Shown here: in pieces, positions 25,017 to 32,949 of the stretch
Layout of the letters: each line of letters begins with the position of its first letter
How positions within the stretch are numbered: the stretch's first letter is position 1
The notes under the pieces: generated by a model
Database searches by the model: none
What the model was told of the DNA's origin: nothing
Seen by the model: the letters and a program-made list of their open reading frames with translations, nothing else
Assembly: GCF_008923365.1 (NCBI RefSeq)
Contig: NZ_WBMR01000059.1
Span: 1 to 47,731 of the forward strand
DNA length: 47,731 nucleotides
Direction: 5' to 3'
Source of the DNA: Actinomadura montaniterrae
GTDB taxonomy: Bacteria; Actinomycetota; Actinomycetes; Streptosporangiales; Streptosporangiaceae
Program-made: the position numbers and the translations under genes

Positions 25017-25142
25017 CCGTGACAGCGGCTGGCTGTCACGGGCGGGGGCTGGGGGAGGGAGTTACAGGTCAGAGGCGCTGTGACGCCGTGACAGCGAGCC
25101 CGTGACACCCGCGTGACAGGTGTGCGTGACACGCGCGTGACA
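25017..25142. repeat. (C/G)CGTGACA 8-mer array, candidate clt/TraB recognition locus
   Basis: Six copies of (C/G)CGTGACA start at 25017, 25086, 25100, 25111, 25124 and 25135. The last five are spaced 14, 11, 13 and 11 bp, about one helical turn. The first copy is also one arm of a perfect 10-bp inverted repeat (25017-25026 and 25032-25041, loop 27-31). Related GTGACG motifs occur at 25080 and 25211. The array sits in the 256-bp gap just 3' of the TraB-like gene. In pSVH1-type plasmids TraB binds 8-bp direct repeats (TRS) in clt. Confidence 0.65.
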
Positions 25143-25244
25143 AGATCATCCGCGCGGGCGTGCGTGCTCCCACGCGCAGCCGTACGCGCGCGAGACGCCC
25201 AGGCAGGCCCGTGACGCGTGCGTGCCGGCGCCCGCGCGCGAGCG

Positions 25245-27638
25245 TCATGCGGCGCGGCCGAGGCCGGGCCCGTCCAGGGGCGTGAGGTCGACGACCGTGA
25301 ACGTGGTGGTCGACCCGGACTCGTCCTTGGTGAGGACGCCGTCGTCGACCAGGCGCTTGAGGGCCTTGTAGATCCAGGGCCGCTTGCGTCCGGCCGTGGT
25401 GCGGATGGTGTGCAGCTCGTCCTCGCCGGCGGTGAAGGTCGGCTTGCCGATGGTGTGGCGATGCCGGATCCAGTCGCAGACCAGCCCGAACGCCTCTTCC
25501 GGCGGCATCTGCCGCTGGTCCTGGCCGTCGTCGGGCGTCTCGAAGCGGTCGGCTTCCTCGGGCGTCAGGTCGATCGGGTCGCTGGGCCCGGCGGTCACGG
25601 CCGGGTCCGGGTCGTCGGTGCGCAGGTACTCGGCGACGACGTCGCCCTCACGGCGGATCTCCTCCACCAGAGCCTGAGCGGCCTTGGCGTCGTTGGGAGA
25701 CACCAGGACCTGCCAGCGGCCCGGAGCGCCGTTCTCAGCCCCTTCGACGCCGTCCCGGGGCCCGATGACGCCCTTGCGTTCCAGCGCCTCAAGGAGGCGC
25801 AGGCACTCGGCGTGGGGGAGACGGAGCTTGCGTTGCAGCATGGCCGCTGAGGCGTGCTGGGAGGCGATGAGCAGCTCGGCGGCGTCGCCGAGCATCTCGC
25901 CGGGGCCGCCGCGTGCGGCGGTGGGGCGGTCGTCCTGGTCGCCGGTGCGGGGGTCCAGCTCGGCGGCCTGGCCCTCGTCCTCGTCCCACTGGGCGTTGGC
26001 CCAGCGGCCGGTCCCGCTGGTGGCCACGGTGCCGGCGGCGGGCATCGGAATCGCCTCGGGACGCGGAGGCGCCGGGATGGCGAGGTCGGTCAGGCGCTGG
26101 GTGAACTCGTCTCCGACCCGGTCGCTCGCGGGGTAAGCGGCGGCGTGCGCGCGCATGGCGGCGTTGGCTTGGTTGTTGGTGCGGCCCCAGGAGAAGGTCC
26201 GCAGCGGCATGGCGTAGTGGGTGGGCCGGATCGACTTGGCGTCCAGGTAGGCCATGCCGGGGTAGAAGTCCTCCCACTCGTGCGGGTGCACGCCGGCCTT
26301 GCGCTGACGCGCCGAGACGCCATATTTGACGTCCTCGGGGTCCGACAGCCCGAAGCACATCTTGGCCATCTGCGAGCGGACCAGCGTCGGGATCTGGGTG
26401 TAGTCGGCGCGCTGCAGACTCAGGAACAGCGAGCCGCCTGCCGAGCGGATCTCCTTGACGATCTCTTCGAGCTTGTCGGAGTCCTCCCCGGACAGCTCGT
26501 TGAACAGCTTGGCGACCTCTTCGATGTGCAGGTACCAGTAGGTCAGCCCGCAGCCGGGCTCCCACGCCTGGTAGCCGCGGGCGGCCAGCCACTTGGTCCG
26601 CTCGGGGATCTCGGCGTGCATCTTGCGGATCAGGTCGACGGCGCCGGCCTTGGTCGTCTCGAACCGGTGCAGCGCGGGACGCAGCGGCCCCATGGTCTGG
26701 TCGTCCTTGGAGACGTCGATGCAGAACACCGCCGCGTCGCGGCGGGTGATGATCTCGGCGACGTAGTTCCACGCCCCGCCGATCGACTTCCCCGACCCGG
26801 TGCGGCCGTTGACCTGTAGGTGATGGCCGGTGAAGCGGTGCTCGACGTAGTCGCCGTCCTGGTAGACGCCGATCCGCAGCGGCTCGGCCACCGACGCCCC
26901 GGGACGGGACGGTCCGGGCCAGGCGATCGGCTGCTTGATCCGGCGCGGGTCGGAGAAGGTGATGTGCGCCTGCGAGGCGTCGTCCTCGTCCGCAGCGACG
27001 ATCACGGTGCCGGGCGGAAGCTTCATGCCGGACTCCATGTGGTCGGTGTTCTTGATGGCGTCCTCGGCGGTCTTCTCGCCGGCGGGCAGCGCCATCTTGC
27101 CCTTGACCTTGTGCTCGGTGACCTCGGTGGTGCGGACGGTGGCGCCCTTGAGCCCGAACGACTCCTTGGCCCGGTCGAACAGCGTCGCGAGCGGGTCACC
27201 GCCGTGCGCGCCCTCGGACGGCGTCTGGCGGATGACGGCGCGGATGTTCCAGCCGATCGCCAACGTCGCACCGCCGAACGCCAGCAGCATCAACGTGACC
27301 TGCTGGGTGATGCCGGTGATGGTGGCGACGGTGAACCACAGACCGGCCCCGAAGGTCGTCAGGGTGGAATGGGTGCGGCCCAGCAGGTTGCGCTGGTGGG
27401 AGACGGCCCAGGTCAGTCCGGTGAGAGTGACGGTGGACAGGGTGCCGGCCATCGTCGCCCACGTCACCGCCGGCGGCGCACCCCAAGCGGCGTGCGCGAT
27501 GGCCGCCGCGCCGGTGAGCAGGAGCAGCAGCGCCCACGGCGGAACCAGCACGCCCACCTTCGACACCGCCGACACCGCGATGCGTTCCATGGTCGCGTCC
27601 TGGGCGAGCTGCAGCGTCTGGGTCTTGCGGGCCATCAC
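25245..27638 (-). CDS. traB: FtsK/SpoIIIE-type conjugative DNA translocase (TraB-like)
   Basis: A 797-residue septal DNA pump for double-stranded DNA transfer. About four membrane segments lie within 30-135. The P-loop is NGRTGSGKS (278-285), the Walker-B-like strand is WYLHIEEVAKLF (368-379) and the sensor strand is GGSLFLSLQRAD. An FtsK-gamma-like winged helix spans about 585-648 (LLIASQHASAAMLQRKLRLP), expected to read specific 8-bp DNA repeats. A second winged helix lies at about 712-785. GTG 27638 and ATG 27635 are both possible starts; GGAAGGG lies upstream, and both overlap the preceding gene's stop. Confidence 0.92.
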   Translation of the reverse strand: MMARKTQTLQLAQDATMERIAVSAVSKVGVLVPPWALLLLLTGAAAIAHAAWGAPPAVTWATMAGTLSTVTLTGLTWAVSHQRNLLGRTHSTLTTFGAGLWFTVATITGITQQVTLMLLAFGGATLAIGWNIRAVIRQTPSEGAHGGDPLATLFDRAKESFGLKGATVRTTEVTEHKVKGKMALPAGEKTAEDAIKNTDHMESGMKLPPGTVIVAADEDDASQAHITFSDPRRIKQPIAWPGPSRPGASVAEPLRIGVYQDGDYVEHRFTGHHLQVNGRTGSGKSIGGAWNYVAEIITRRDAAVFCIDVSKDDQTMGPLRPALHRFETTKAGAVDLIRKMHAEIPERTKWLAARGYQAWEPGCGLTYWYLHIEEVAKLFNELSGEDSDKLEEIVKEIRSAGGSLFLSLQRADYTQIPTLVRSQMAKMCFGLSDPEDVKYGVSARQRKAGVHPHEWEDFYPGMAYLDAKSIRPTHYAMPLRTFSWGRTNNQANAAMRAHAAAYPASDRVGDEFTQRLTDLAIPAPPRPEAIPMPAAGTVATSGTGRWANAQWDEDEGQAAELDPRTGDQDDRPTAARGGPGEMLGDAAELLIASQHASAAMLQRKLRLPHAECLRLLEALERKGVIGPRDGVEGAENGAPGRWQVLVSPNDAKAAQALVEEIRREGDVVAEYLRTDDPDPAVTAGPSDPIDLTPEEADRFETPDDGQDQRQMPPEEAFGLVCDWIRHRHTIGKPTFTAGEDELHTIRTTAGRKRPWIYKALKRLVDDGVLTKDESGSTTTFTVVDLTPLDGPGLGRAA

Positions 27639-28012
27639 AGATCAACCCTTCCGGTGTAGCGGCGGCCGCCGCGGCCGCGGACGTCGCCCCTGCCGATCTG
27701 CAGGAACTCCTGGCGGTACTGGACGTGGAACTTCACCGACTCGGCGCTGATCGCCAGCGCCAGCTCGCGGGCCTTGCGCAGCTTGCCCGCGACGCGTCCG
27801 GCACGGATCTTCACGTCGACGCCGAACAGCAGCGGATGCCCGTCCAGCTCCTTCATCGCCGCCTCGGCGGCGGTGGCGGCGTTGTCCAGCTCGTAGGCCA
27901 GGTCATGGCCGAACCGCTGGGTCGCCTTCGCGTACTCGGCGATGTGCTTGCCGACCTTGCCGCGGAACTCGATGTCGCCGAGCCGGTCGATCATCTGCTC
28001 GCCGCTCCCCAT
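27635..28012 (-). CDS. small helical protein (paralogue 1 of two)
   Basis: A 125-residue protein, mainly long helices (FRGKVGKHIAEYAKATQRFG, YELDNAATAAEAAMKELDGH), with no membrane segment. It shares its plan with the next gene upstream: FxGxxGxxxxxYxK, then an Ala-rich helix, GHPLLFGVDVKIRAGRVAGK against GHLLLFGLDSRIRARRVAKR. It then has KFHVQYRQEF against KFHRAYRRQF, so the pair arose by duplication. GAGGAGG precedes ATG 28012 and the stop overlaps the TraB start. Similar TraA/SpdA-like small proteins accompany TraB in streptomycete elements; the exact role is unknown. Confidence 0.75.
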   Translation of the reverse strand: MGSGEQMIDRLGDIEFRGKVGKHIAEYAKATQRFGHDLAYELDNAATAAEAAMKELDGHPLLFGVDVKIRAGRVAGKLRKARELALAISAESVKFHVQYRQEFLQIGRGDVRGRGGRRYTGRVDL

Positions 28013-28091
28013 GACTGACCTCCTCAAATACGGATGCGTAGTGCGGGACCTCCCGGAGCGGGCCGCAGTGCACGGCCCGCCCCGGGGAGCG

Positions 28092-28472
28092 TCACTCTTC
28101 GGCCGCCTCAGCGTGTCTTTCGGCGTCCTCGATGGCCTTCTCGACGTCCTCACGGTGCGCGGCCTCGGAGAACTGGCGGCGGTAGGCGCGGTGGAACTTC
28201 TCGCCCTGCTCGGCAAGGCCAGCAGCCAGGTCCTGCGCCCGCTGCAGCCGCTTGGCGACCCGGCGGGCCCGGATCCGCGAGTCCAGCCCGAACAGCAGCA
28301 GATGCCCCTTGAGGCCCTCCATCGCCGCCCGCGAGTCGGTCGCGGCCGCGCCCAGCTCGAACTTCCACCGATTGGCCAGCGCCTCCAGCTCCTTGCCGTA
28401 GCTCTGGAACGCCTCGCCCAGGCGCCCGTCGAACTCGACATTGGCCAGCTCACTGATCTTGCGGTGTGCCAT
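28092..28472 (-). CDS. small helical protein (paralogue 2 of two)
   Basis: A 126-residue, charged, helix-rich protein homologous to the downstream gene (see the shared LLFGxDxxIRAxRVAxxL core). It ends in an acidic Ala/Glu tail (AIEDAERHAEAAEE). Its start ATG 28472 overlaps the stop of the upstream membrane protein gene (28472-28474). It is part of the tightly packed leftward transfer operon. Possible coiled-coil structural or adaptor protein for the pump (inference). Confidence 0.75.
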   Translation of the reverse strand: MAHRKISELANVEFDGRLGEAFQSYGKELEALANRWKFELGAAATDSRAAMEGLKGHLLLFGLDSRIRARRVAKRLQRAQDLAAGLAEQGEKFHRAYRRQFSEAAHREDVEKAIEDAERHAEAAEE

Positions 28473-28804
28473 CAGGCGCTCCTCCTGCCCGAAGACGCCG
28501 GGCGCTCCCGGACGTCGTCCTCGATGACCTCGGCGTCGACCGCGCCCGCGCGGCCCGCCCGGAACTCATCTCCCAGCACCCGGCCGACCTTGCGCAGCCG
28601 CGGCGCCAGCGGCGGAGCACCCACCCATGCCGAGACCAGCGCGTCCAGCGCGGTCGCCAGCAGGACCAGGACGGCCAGCACGCCACGCAGAACCGGCGCC
28701 AGGCGCTCCCACACGCCCGGCTCGTGCGGCGGCAGCACCCGGAAGTGGGTGGACAACCCGCCGCCGGCGGCCGCCTGAGGGCCGGGGGCGGTGGTGCCGT
28801 TCAT
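28472..28804 (-). CDS. small single-pass membrane protein
   Basis: A 110-residue protein with one hydrophobic segment (LAVLVLLATALDALVSAWVG, about 43-62) and a basic/acidic cytoplasmic tail. ATG 28804 overlaps the stop of the preceding gene. No family is recognised; its location suggests an Spd-type accessory membrane protein of the transfer apparatus. Confidence 0.65.
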   Translation of the reverse strand: MNGTTAPGPQAAAGGGLSTHFRVLPPHEPGVWERLAPVLRGVLAVLVLLATALDALVSAWVGAPPLAPRLRKVGRVLGDEFRAGRAGAVDAEVIEDDVRERPASSGRRSA

Positions 28805-28998
28805 CGCCGCCCCCGCCGCACAAAAGGGCGCAGGTAGCGGTACGCGGACCACCAAGCCGCCAACGCCGCGACCATGCACACGGCGTTGCCGTACATTGCC
28901 GTCCAGCAGGTCAGCGCCGCCCACACCGTCACGAACACGACCACGAAAACCAGCGCCGCCCGCGACAATGGCCCCGGTCGCCCGCCCCGCCCGCTCAC
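28801..28998 (-). CDS. 65-residue two-TM membrane protein
   Basis: VSGRGGRPGPLSRAALVFVV begins the protein. It is followed by two hydrophobic helices (VFVVVFVTVWAALTCW and AVCMVAALAAWWSAYRYL) and a basic tail FVRRGRR. GTG 28998 overlaps the stop of the upstream gene (28995-28997), and its own stop overlaps the next ATG. The overlap chain makes the short GTG start the natural choice. Probably a spread/transfer-associated membrane protein of unknown function. Confidence 0.65.
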   Translation of the reverse strand: MSGRGGRPGPLSRAALVFVVVFVTVWAALTCWTAMYGNAVCMVAALAAWWSAYRYLRPFVRRGRR

Positions 28999-29726
28999 CG
29001 GTCCGCCTTCCGCCGGTCCTGGGCGCGGAAGAAGATGAACTGGGCCGCGTATACGCCCGCGGGGATCGCCAGCAGCACCGTCAGGCGCGTGGTGGCGTCC
29101 AGGCCCGGAACGACCGCGGCGAGGCCCAGCAGGCCGAACACGGTGGTGATCAGGGGGCGGCTCCACCGGTACCAGTGCGGCGGCCTCGGAGCCGCGGGGT
29201 GGGTGTGCCCGTGGGCGGCGCGGTGCTCGTCGATCTCGGCGAGCACGGCCAGGATCGCTGCGGCGCGCCCGCCGACGTGCTGCCCGACCAGGAGGTGAAG
29301 TCCTCGCAGGCAGGCGGCTCGAGTGGTGGGATCGGCGGTATGCGCGAGCTGGGTCCAGACGCGCAGCTCGGCGGCGTGGTCGCCTTCGGGTTCGAGGGCG
29401 CGAATCGGCCAGGTGATGGCGTTGATGACCGCGCGTTCGGTGTCGGCGACCTGGTGCAGCAGGGCCGCCTGGCCGGCCAGCGACGCCCGCATCGGCCGCC
29501 CAGCTTCATCGGCTTCCTCGCCCCAGGCGGCGGTGTGCAGCTCGGCCAGCTCGGTGGCGATCTCGCCAGCCAGGTCAAGAGCCTCGGCCCGCTTGTCGTG
29601 GTCGGTCAGGACGTAGAGGTCGTCGATGACCTCGTGGAGCCATGTGGTCAGGTCGGCGTAGCGGTCACGAGCTTCGGCGCGCTCCCTCCAAGCCCGTACG
29701 GCCGGGAGCGCCGGAATGGTGAACAT
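28995..29726 (-). CDS. membrane protein of the transfer operon
   Basis: A 243-residue protein. The N-terminal 170 residues are helical and hydrophilic (WLHEVIDDLYVLTDHDKRAE, LAGEIATELAELHTAAWGEE), followed by a His/Pro-rich linker. Two C-terminal membrane segments are LITTVFGLLGLAAVVPGL and LTVLLAIPAGVYAAQFIFF. ATG 29726 was chosen because GAGGAGG stands 8 bp upstream; longer readings give low-complexity sequence. I do not recognise the family. Topology suggests a cytoplasmic domain anchored near TraB. Confidence 0.75.
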   Translation of the reverse strand: MFTIPALPAVRAWRERAEARDRYADLTTWLHEVIDDLYVLTDHDKRAEALDLAGEIATELAELHTAAWGEEADEAGRPMRASLAGQAALLHQVADTERAVINAITWPIRALEPEGDHAAELRVWTQLAHTADPTTRAACLRGLHLLVGQHVGGRAAAILAVLAEIDEHRAAHGHTHPAAPRPPHWYRWSRPLITTVFGLLGLAAVVPGLDATTRLTVLLAIPAGVYAAQFIFFRAQDRRKADR

Positions 29727-29763
29727 GGGGGTGACCTCCTCGAAGGCCAGCAGGAAGGAAAGA

Positions 29764-30003
29764 TCAAGTCGCGGGGTGGGGGTGCACAGCGGGCACGACA
29801 GGCGCCGCGTGCTGCAGTAGCTCGTCCGGCTCTGGGCGGCCCGCGAGCGCAGCGGGTGTGTGGTCGCGGCAGCGCGGACCGACCATGTACGGGCGCACGT
29901 GCTCCGTGTTCCTGCACGCGCCGGCGTCCGCGGACCAGTAACCGCACACCGGTGCCAGCAGCCGCGACCGCGCTCGCGGGCCAACATCACCGCTCACTCC
30001 CAT
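29764..30003 (-). CDS. 79-residue zinc-ribbon-like protein
   Basis: Cys/His pattern CGYW-x6-C ... GPRCRDH, with the conserved tail GPRCRDHTPAALAGRPEPDE that recurs in small proteins of streptomycete mobile elements. The spacing fits a single zinc site. The start overlaps the 3' end of the ATPase-fold gene by 17 bp; a GTG at 29997 is an alternative. Function unknown, perhaps nucleic-acid or protein binding. Confidence 0.6.
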   Translation of the reverse strand: MGVSGDVGPRARSRLLAPVCGYWSADAGACRNTEHVRPYMVGPRCRDHTPAALAGRPEPDELLQHAAPVVPAVHPHPAT

Positions 30004-30442
30004 CGGCGGAGTGCGCAACGGGATCGGGCGTCACGGCGGACGGCGCCGGGTGGGGCAGGTCGACCCACACTCGGCGCCCGCCCTTGGTCGCGGCGTGCTG
30101 CAGGACGCCGAGCGTCGCGCAGATCCACAGCCCGCGGCCCGACTCGGCGCCACCGAGCTGGATGTCGGGGGCGTGCTCGCCGCCCTGGTCGACCACCTCG
30201 ACGTGCGCCCGCGCCTGGCCGAGCACCTCCAGGACCACCCGGTACTTGCCACCCGGCTGGCCGGACGCGGTGTGCCGCGCGGCGTTGGTGGCCAGCTCGG
30301 ACACGCAGGTCAGCGCATCGCACAACAGCTCGTCAGGGACCCGGGCGCCGGTCAGGACATTGCGGGCCCAGCGGCGCGCCTCCGCCACGGTGCGCAGGTC
30401 GTCACCGGCGAAGGCCGTCTCGAAGTGCTTGACGGAGATCAC
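29987..30442 (-). CDS. RsbW-like ATP-binding protein (HATPase_c_2)
   Basis: A 151-residue GHKL-fold protein. The N box is LTCVSELATNAARHTASG and the G1/G2 region is VVDQGGEHAPD and ESGRGLWICATLG. It belongs to the anti-sigma-factor kinase/RsbW-like group, which is greatly expanded in actinomycetes. Members phosphorylate or sequester anti-sigma antagonists. No sigma factor or STAS partner is encoded nearby, so its target is unknown. A PP2C-like phosphatase elsewhere in the element (34605) could be an opposing partner (speculative). It overlaps the upstream gene by ATGA-type overlap. Confidence 0.85.
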   Translation of the reverse strand: MISVKHFETAFAGDDLRTVAEARRWARNVLTGARVPDELLCDALTCVSELATNAARHTASGQPGGKYRVVLEVLGQARAHVEVVDQGGEHAPDIQLGGAESGRGLWICATLGVLQHAATKGGRRVWVDLPHPAPSAVTPDPVAHSADGSER

Positions 30443-30876
30443 GGCCGCACCCCCGTCCTGCGCAGCGGCGTCACCGTCGCCACGCCCGGCTCGGCCGCCG
30501 CGTCGACGTCGGCCAGGCCCTCGTCAGGCTCCTCCTCCGAACTGCGCTCAGCGCCCCGGACGAGCCTCGCGACACGGCTGCTCAGCCACCGCCAAGAGCG
30601 AGCCCACCAGGGCCGCCGCACGGCAACCACGGCGTCGGCCAGGTCGCGGACGTCGTCGGCAATGGAGCTGAGCTGGTCGGCGACGTCCCCGCCGGTCTGC
30701 GCGAGCTGCGACCGGACCGCCAGCAGGGCGAACCCGATCCCGACCAAGGCGTGGTCGTTCGGCGACATGGCGTCCATGTCGCGGGCGGCATCGGCTAGGG
30801 CGCACTCGGCGCCGTGCGCGAAGACGTGCGCCTGGTCGTCCGACAACGCGGCCTGCCAGTCGAAGTAGTCCGTCAC
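30439..30876 (-). CDS. hypothetical protein of the transfer operon
   Basis: A 145-residue soluble protein. Helical N-terminal part (YFDWQAALSDDQAHVFAHGA, LADAARDMDAMSPNDHALVG) followed by a basic stretch (RRPWWARSWRWLSSRVARLV) that may contact membrane, and an acidic tail. No family recognised. It overlaps both neighbours by 4 bp, so it is co-translated. Confidence 0.65.
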   Translation of the reverse strand: MTDYFDWQAALSDDQAHVFAHGAECALADAARDMDAMSPNDHALVGIGFALLAVRSQLAQTGGDVADQLSSIADDVRDLADAVVAVRRPWWARSWRWLSSRVARLVRGAERSSEEEPDEGLADVDAAAEPGVATVTPLRRTGVRP

Positions 30877-31142
30877 GACGCACCCCCGAACTGCCGATCG
30901 GTTTCGGCGGTGCGGGCGAATGCCTCGGCCACCAGACGCGAGGCCGGCATCCCGGCGGGCGGGAGTTGACCGCGCTCCTCCAAGAAGCCGGCCAGGTGCA
31001 CGATCGGGTTCAGCTCGCCGTCACGGTCGGCGGCCACGGCCGCCCGGACGTGCGCGAGCAGCTCGGCGTACTCGGCGCTCAGCAGGTCGTACTCCTGCCT
31101 CAGCGCAGCCTCGGTACGGGGCGTGTGCAGCGCCGTAGCCAT
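30873..31142 (-). CDS. hypothetical protein of the transfer operon
   Basis: An 89-residue helical protein from ATG 31142 (a GTG at 31145 is one codon upstream). Sequence such as ALRQEYDLLSAEYAELLAHV and IVHLAGFLEERGQLPPAGMP suggests a short helical hairpin. It overlaps the DUF2637 gene stop (31142-31144) and the next start. Unknown function. Confidence 0.6.
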   Translation of the reverse strand: MATALHTPRTEAALRQEYDLLSAEYAELLAHVRAAVAADRDGELNPIVHLAGFLEERGQLPPAGMPASRLVAEAFARTAETDRQFGGAS

Positions 31143-32332
31143 CACCGCTCACCCCCGTCCGCACCAGTCAGGACCAGCTCGCCGGACGGCCAGCCGGGCA
31201 CCGCGTCCGCAGGCGCATCATCCGGACCCGCGACCGAGGCGTCGGCACGGTCCGCACGCTGACTCTGCGGATACTCGGGGCCGGACCCGTGCGGAGCGAC
31301 GTCGACGGTGTCTGCGGACTCAGTACGCGGGTCCTCGTGCGGGACGTTGCGCGAGGCGTCGTCCGCACGGTCCGCCGCGTCGTCGGCGCTGCTGCGGAGC
31401 GCAGCCGTGCGGGCGTCGCTCACCACACCCTCACACCAGCGCCGTTTGCGCCCGGTGCGCTCCATCAGCGCCGGATAGTCCGGCGACCACTTGGCCCCGG
31501 CCTCACCTGCGGTGAGGATCTCCGCGGCCAGTTCCGCCACGATGGCGTCACGGTCGACCACCACGGCACCGTCCGCACGAGTCCCCGTACGGGACGAGGT
31601 GCGCGGCGCCGTGCGGACACGCTGGCCTCCGCGTGCGGACGACCCTGCGGACTCGCGTGCGGACCGCACTGCGGAACGCGCAGCTTCCAGCGTGCGGGCC
31701 GGGGAAGCGTCGTGCGCGACCTCGTCCATGCGAGCGGTCGCACCGTTGGCGCGGACCATCGCAGCGCCCGGCGTCTCGCCGGCAGCCTCGGTCGCGCGCA
31801 GTGCCGCCGCACGGTCGACGGCCTGGCGGTGCGCGACGTTCACCGACTCGGTGATCCGCTGGCGGATCGTCACCACGGCCTCGGCCGCGCAGAACACGAT
31901 CGCCGGAGGCACCGAGTGCAGCAGGATCGCCGACGGGTGCAGCGACGCCCACGCCTGCCAGGTGTTCATCGCGTACGTGCAGCCCAGCGCCACCCACTTG
32001 GTAGTGCGGACCCATCCGCCGGCGTCCAGACCATGCCGGTTGATGATCTGCTCACCCATCAGCACGCCGATCAGCACCAGGCTGACCATCGGGTCCAGCA
32101 GCCACGCGGTCGTCCACACCAGCGACCCGATCCGGGCGTCGCCAGCGGCGAAGTGCGCGACGTTGGCCATGGTGAACAGCAGGCCCAGCACCATCCCGGT
32201 CCAGATCAGCCGGTCCACCCAGCCGCGCACGCGCTCCACGCGGAGCGCGACCACATCCGGATCGGTCTGGTAGGCGCGGACCTCCGCGGCGGCGTCCGCA
32301 GCGGCCTTGAGCTTGGCGGCCCTGGTCGTCAT
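31142..32332 (-). CDS. DUF2637 / SpdB2-like membrane protein
   Basis: A 396-residue protein. Four membrane segments lie at about 43-60 (LIWTGMVLGLLFTMANVA), 70-93, 110-128 and 135-153, the DUF2637 core found in plasmid spread proteins. The C-terminal 240 residues are cytoplasmic and rich in Ala/Arg/Asp/Ser. They contain an HTH-like segment (AELAAEILTAGEAGAKWSPD, RKRRWCEGVVSDARTAAL). SpdB2-type proteins interact with TraB and help intramycelial spread in Streptomyces. The 3' half of the gene carries an unusual density of TGCGGA/TCCGCA hexamers. Confidence 0.85.
   Translation of the reverse strand: MTTRAAKLKAAADAAAEVRAYQTDPDVVALRVERVRGWVDRLIWTGMVLGLLFTMANVAHFAAGDARIGSLVWTTAWLLDPMVSLVLIGVLMGEQIINRHGLDAGGWVRTTKWVALGCTYAMNTWQAWASLHPSAILLHSVPPAIVFCAAEAVVTIRQRITESVNVAHRQAVDRAAALRATEAAGETPGAAMVRANGATARMDEVAHDASPARTLEAARSAVRSARESAGSSARGGQRVRTAPRTSSRTGTRADGAVVVDRDAIVAELAAEILTAGEAGAKWSPDYPALMERTGRKRRWCEGVVSDARTAALRSSADDAADRADDASRNVPHEDPRTESADTVDVAPHGSGPEYPQSQRADRADASVAGPDDAPADAVPGWPSGELVLTGADGGER
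31206..31675. repeat. TGCGGA/TCCGCA hexamer cluster in the DUF2637 gene
   Basis: Thirteen copies within 470 bp. On the plus strand TCCGCA occurs at 31206, 31251, 31362 and 31572; TGCGGA occurs at 31266, 31290, 31313, 31393, 31612, 31634, 31646, 31658 and 31670. The last four are spaced exactly 12 bp. They occur in more than one reading phase and in both orientations, so codon bias alone does not fully explain them. Confidence 0.6.
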
Positions 32333-32949
32333 CGCGGACGCCTCCCTTCCAGGAGGTCCAAGACCGGTCCGACCGTCGCTTTCAGCTCGACGACCAGGCC
32401 CGCAACCGCCTCACGGGCGAGCTGCTCGACGTCGTCCTTCGGACCCTCCGGCGCCGCCGGCAACCCGGCGACCGGCAGGGAGAAGGTCAGGGTGATGCTC
32501 GCCTGAAGGAACGGGTACTCGGCCACGTCCTGCTCGGACGGAGCGACGAAGTCGTATCCCTCGCCTCGGAACTCCGTCGGCCAGTCGCGCCAGTGCCGGC
32601 CACGCTGCCAGTCGAACGAGCGGGCCAGCGCCGTCGGCCAAGGCGCCACCAAGCTCACGACCGCGAGCAGCGACCCGTCCCACTGGCTCCGCTCAACGCT
32701 CGCGCCCAGAACCCGCGAGTTGTAGCGGACATAGCCGGGCGCCATCACGGGCCCGGTCGCCGTCCGCCAGGCCGCCGAGGCGAACTCGGCCAGCTTGGTC
32801 GACGGCTCGTCCCAGGTACCGTCCCAGCACTCGGCGAACGTGCCGCTCAGCTGGTCCCGGACGTACGCGCCGAACCGGGAGACGCCGTCGCTGGCGTAGT
32901 CCCGGTCGTACACCTCATCGACCCAGAACGGGGCGGGGGAGCCGGTCAC
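32329..32949 (-). CDS. hypothetical protein of the transfer operon
   Basis: A 206-residue soluble protein with Trp/Tyr-rich, beta-type sequence (PGYVRYNSRVLGASVERSQW, LLAVVSLVAPWPTAL, FLQASITLTFSLPVAGLP). A C-terminal helix follows (QLAREAVAGLVVELKATVGP). No family recognised. It overlaps the DUF2637 gene by 4 bp downstream and the BldC-like gene stop by 4 bp upstream. Confidence 0.7.
   Translation of the reverse strand: MTGSPAPFWVDEVYDRDYASDGVSRFGAYVRDQLSGTFAECWDGTWDEPSTKLAEFASAAWRTATGPVMAPGYVRYNSRVLGASVERSQWDGSLLAVVSLVAPWPTALARSFDWQRGRHWRDWPTEFRGEGYDFVAPSEQDVAEYPFLQASITLTFSLPVAGLPAAPEGPKDDVEQLAREAVAGLVVELKATVGPVLDLLEGRRPR

Noticed and set aside
24989..25132. Longer N-terminus for the MazG-like protein
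   Set aside because: The extension is translated from the GTGACA repeat array and is low-complexity; the GTG at 24988 has a proper RBS.
25150..25240. Clusters of CGTGCG/GCGCGC resembling a CRISPR-like or iteron array
   Set aside because: Irregular spacing and no equal-length spacers; only the (C/G)CGTGACA copies to the left form a regular set.
29727..29990. N-terminal extension of the membrane protein at 28995
   Set aside because: Overlaps the zinc-ribbon gene in another frame, is Arg/Thr/Ser-rich, and GAGGAGG points to ATG 29726.
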